Shown here piece after piece: positions 6,018 to 7,718 of a DNA stretch of 7,718 nucleotides. Source of the DNA: Anaerolineae bacterium. Its GTDB lineage: Bacteria > Chloroflexota > Anaerolineae > JACIWR01. The notes below the pieces were generated by a model. The model was not told where the DNA came from and did not search any database. It was given only the letters and a program-made list of their open reading frames with translations. Each line of letters starts with the position of its first letter. Positions within the stretch are counted from its first letter, which is position 1. The stretch spans positions 1 to 7,718 of the forward strand of contig JAGGZG010000246.1 of the NCBI GenBank assembly GCA_021162125.1, read 5' to 3'. The position numbers and the translations under genes are program-made.

Positions 6018-7223
6018 ATGGCTCAAGAGGGAAAACAGCCAGTGTCGGTTAATCCACCAGGCGCGGAGAGCTCCCTGCCTGCGGAGCCGGCATCAGACGT
6101 GGCCGGGGTTGAACCTGTACCTGCTCCGCAGGAAAAACCGTGGGCTCGATTGTGGCGGCGATTGGGAGACAGCTTCCTCTTCCGCACCAGGCGGCGGCGA
6201 GTGGTTGTCGCTGTCGTGGCGCTCCCTATCCTCTGTTGTGTGGGCTATCTCCTCGCAGGTGTGGTGGCTTTTCCCAGTGTGGCTACGCTCACGGATCTGA
6301 AAGGGGTCGTCCAGAAGCAGAAAGAGGGCACTACGGAGTGGCAGGTCGCTCAGAACTACGATCGGGTGCGCGACAACGACCGCGTGCGCACGGAGGATCT
6401 CTCTGGGGCTACGTTGGTTTTCTTCGACGTTTCCAAGGTTGAGCTGGGCGAGAATACCGATGTCAGCGTCGTCGAGGTGAGTTCCCGCCGTGGAGGGAGC
6501 GTGGCCAACGTAGTGCTCAAGACCTGGGCCGGTCGCACGTGGGTGCGGGCCGTGCGTTTCGTGGACCCGGCCTCCACTTTTCGGGTGGATACTCCCACGG
6601 CGTCCACTGTCGTCCGTGGGGCGCGGCTGGCTGTGGAGGTCGCCGAGGACGGATCTACTCGGATTGATGTCGAGCAGGGGAGCGCCACTGTGACCGTGGG
6701 CCAGCAGCGCGTGGAGTTGACGATGGGCCAGCGGGCGAATATTTCCTCCGAGGCCGTGGTCTCCACCGAACAGGTTTTCACTCCCGATATGCAGCCCCTC
6801 ATCGAGAAAGGGCAGGCAGCACTGGACAGCCCTGAGAAGGAGTTCCGCCTGGAGATCGAGGAGCAGGAACTGAACCAGTTCCTGGTGGCCTATGTGAACG
6901 ACTACGTTACTTTTGCCTCAGACCCCCAGGTATGGCTTCTGAAGGACATGGGGATAATAGGCGGCAAGATAACCGAGCCCTTTGAGGCCGAAGTCACTAT
7001 AGCTGTTTCCATCCTGGCTGAGAACGGCCAACTCCGCCCGCAGATCAGGTCCGTATCCGCCGGTGGGCTACCTATCCCTGGCCAACTGGCCGATGGTTTG
7101 ATCAGTCTGCTGACGCGCGCTTACGAAAGCTATCTGGCCGACACCTACCAATGGCTGGAGTTCACCGAGGTGCAAATGGAGGAAGGGCGGGTCGTCGTCA
7201 AAGCGAACAGACTCTATCGGTGA
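6018..7223 (+). CDS. FecR-domain single-pass membrane protein with an additional C-terminal domain
   Basis: A 401-residue protein of unknown role. Residues 1-54 are a polar, Pro/Ala-rich cytoplasmic tail. A basic patch, FRTRRRR (55-61), precedes one transmembrane helix (about 62-84), which predicts N-in/C-out topology. Residues about 91-245 look like a FecR domain: TDLKGVVQ, VRDNDRVRTEDLSGATLVFFD, VELGENTDVSVVEV, then the beta-rich FRVDTPTASTVVRGARLAVEV and a QGSATVTVGQQRVEL repeat-like strand. Residues about 276-401 form a second domain starting with FRLEIEEQELNQFLVAYVND and ending in strands around LRPQIRSVSAGGLPIPGQL and EEGRVVVKANRLYR. This resembles YpmS (DUF2140)/LmeA-like extracytoplasmic lipid-binding domains, a tentative match by eye. 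FecR proteins classically link TonB receptors to ECF sigma factors, but neither is present here. AAAGGAG lies 6 nt before the ATG. It probably forms an operon with the DUF433 gene. Confidence 0.8.
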   Translation: MAQEGKQPVSVNPPGAESSLPAEPASDVAGVEPVPAPQEKPWARLWRRLGDSFLFRTRRRRVVVAVVALPILCCVGYLLAGVVAFPSVATLTDLKGVVQKQKEGTTEWQVAQNYDRVRDNDRVRTEDLSGATLVFFDVSKVELGENTDVSVVEVSSRRGGSVANVVLKTWAGRTWVRAVRFVDPASTFRVDTPTASTVVRGARLAVEVAEDGSTRIDVEQGSATVTVGQQRVELTMGQRANISSEAVVSTEQVFTPDMQPLIEKGQAALDSPEKEFRLEIEEQELNQFLVAYVNDYVTFASDPQVWLLKDMGIIGGKITEPFEAEVTIAVSILAENGQLRPQIRSVSAGGLPIPGQLADGLISLLTRAYESYLADTYQWLEFTEVQMEEGRVVVKANRLYR

Positions 7224-7233
7224 GGAGCGGGAC

Positions 7234-7431
7234 ATGAATGACCGAATTGTAGTGGACCCCGATATTCTGCTGGGAGTGCCGCACATCAAGGGCATAGAAG
7301 TGCCGGTCTGGACGGTGGTGGAGATGGTCAACGCTGGGTTGACGACCGAGGAAATCATCGCCGCCTATGAGGGGCTGACTGAGGAGGACATCGAGGCCGC
7401 GATGAAATATCACGAGGAACACGGCGCTTAG
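7234..7431 (+). CDS. DUF433 family small protein (antitoxin-like), no toxin partner visible
   Basis: A 65-residue protein with the DUF433 pattern: IVVDPDILLGVPHIKGIEVPVW (3-24), then VVEMVNAGLTTEEIIAAY and LTEEDIEAAMKYHEEHG, i.e. a short beta-rich start and a winged-helix-like helical part. In most family members the first segment reads like CGKPxIRGTRIPV; here it is LLGVPHIKGIEVPV, so the Arg-Gly-Thr-Arg part is altered. DUF433 genes often precede a PIN-like (DUF5615) nuclease toxin, but none follows in the remaining 287 bp or on the other strand. The ATG lies 10 nt after the FecR-gene stop, with AGGAG (7223-7227) overlapping that stop and 6 nt spacing, indicating co-transcription and coupled translation. 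The family call is firm. An antitoxin function for this member is unproven; it could be a small DNA-binding regulator of its own operon. Confidence 0.88.
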   Translation: MNDRIVVDPDILLGVPHIKGIEVPVWTVVEMVNAGLTTEEIIAAYEGLTEEDIEAAMKYHEEHGA

Positions 7432-7602
7432 TCCCGGTCGAGTGAGTGAATCCGGCGTATTGAGGAGTGCGTCTCTGGGCATCCATCCCGATCCGAATTC
7501 TGCCCGGTCTGCGCATCCCTTTTTATGGAGTCGCGTCGCTGGAACGGTTCCGGTGGCGTGATTTGTTATGGGGCGTTCAATGAGGTTCGATGGAGGTTAC
7601 TA

Positions 7603-7718
7603 CTCAGGCCAGCGGTTGAAACCGCGCCTGAGGAGCTAAAGCTGGCTGTCCACCTGCGTGGACAGGCGCGTCCACGCAGGTGGACGCTCGGCTGCAAGCC
7701 CTCTAGAGGCGATTTCAA
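7603..7718 (+). repeat. Structured interspersed repeat, right copy, cut by the window end
   Basis: The element begins with a nested hairpin: CTCAGGC (7603-7609) pairs with GCCTGAG (7626-7632) around the mini-palindrome GCGGTTGAAACCGC (7612-7625). Bases 7633-7718 then repeat 13-98 with one difference. The central 15-bp stem (7648-7662 with 7671-7685, loop 7663-7670) is fully Watson-Crick here. By comparison with the left copy, the closing GCGATTTCAATCGC should finish 4 bp beyond the window. The opening and closing 14-mers are approximate reverse complements (12 of 14 Watson-Crick, one G-U), so they act like terminal inverted repeats. The 200 bp before it, after the DUF433 stop, hold no recognisable gene or clear terminator. 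Confidence 0.85.

Noticed and set aside
7477..7525. Rho-independent terminator after the DUF433 gene (GGGCA/TGCCC pairing, with a T-run near 7520).
   Set aside because: The loop would be about 19 nt, the stem only 5 bp, and the T-run lies over ten bases beyond the stem.
7525..7718. A reading frame from an ATG at 7525 that stays open through the right-hand repeat to the window end.
   Set aside because: Most of it is the palindromic repeat read as protein, it has no Shine-Dalgarno, and the peptide has no domain-like composition. Repeat read-through is the simpler explanation.
1..7718. Circular replicon or virus inferred from terminal direct repeats.
   Set aside because: The match is offset 12 bases from the left end, contains a mismatch, is an internally palindromic intergenic element, and there are no replication, partition or virion genes.

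Overview
The window looks like a piece of a GC-rich bacterial chromosome. I favour Chloroflexota (Anaerolineae-like). The reasons are a deoxyxylulose-independent vitamin B6 operon, a FecR-domain membrane protein without its usual TonB partners, and two kinds of interspersed palindromic repeat that I remember from such genomes. This is recall, not a search result, and the lineage call is moderate at best. There is no rRNA, tRNA, CRISPR array, transposase or phage gene.

Layout. Positions 1-106 hold a structured repeat. It is followed by a plus-strand gene for an M32 zinc carboxypeptidase (154-1662). A minus-strand block facing it reads, in transcription order: a MocR/PdxR-type regulator (5809-4304), pdxS (4256-3369), pdxT (3365-2733), azlC (2731-2003) and azlD (2018-1713). 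The last four genes are separated by 3 nt, 1 nt and a 16-nt overlap, so they almost certainly share a transcript. The regulator lies 47 nt upstream of pdxS on the same strand and has its own near-consensus promoter. From the same intergenic region (5810-6017) a second near-consensus promoter fires the other way into a FecR-domain membrane protein (6018-7223), followed 10 nt later by a small DUF433 protein (7234-7431). The window ends inside a second copy of the structured repeat (7603-7718).

How the genes work together. PdxS and PdxT form pyridoxal 5'-phosphate (PLP) synthase. The MocR-type protein carries an intact PLP-binding aminotransferase domain behind a GntR DNA-binding domain, so it is the natural PLP sensor for the operon. 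A cluster of ATTGG/CCAAT motifs beside its promoter is a candidate operator. AzlC and AzlD form a branched-chain amino acid exporter. Their tight coupling to pdxST is the most interesting feature of the operon and suggests that PLP supply and amino acid efflux are controlled together. The FecR-domain/DUF433 pair is a separate unit of unknown function.

Most of the window is ordinary metabolism. The points worth a second look are the paired structured repeats, a 27-bp repeat inserted in frame in pdxT, the pdxR-pdxST-azlCD arrangement with its visible promoter and operator candidates, and the FecR protein with an extra C-terminal domain.
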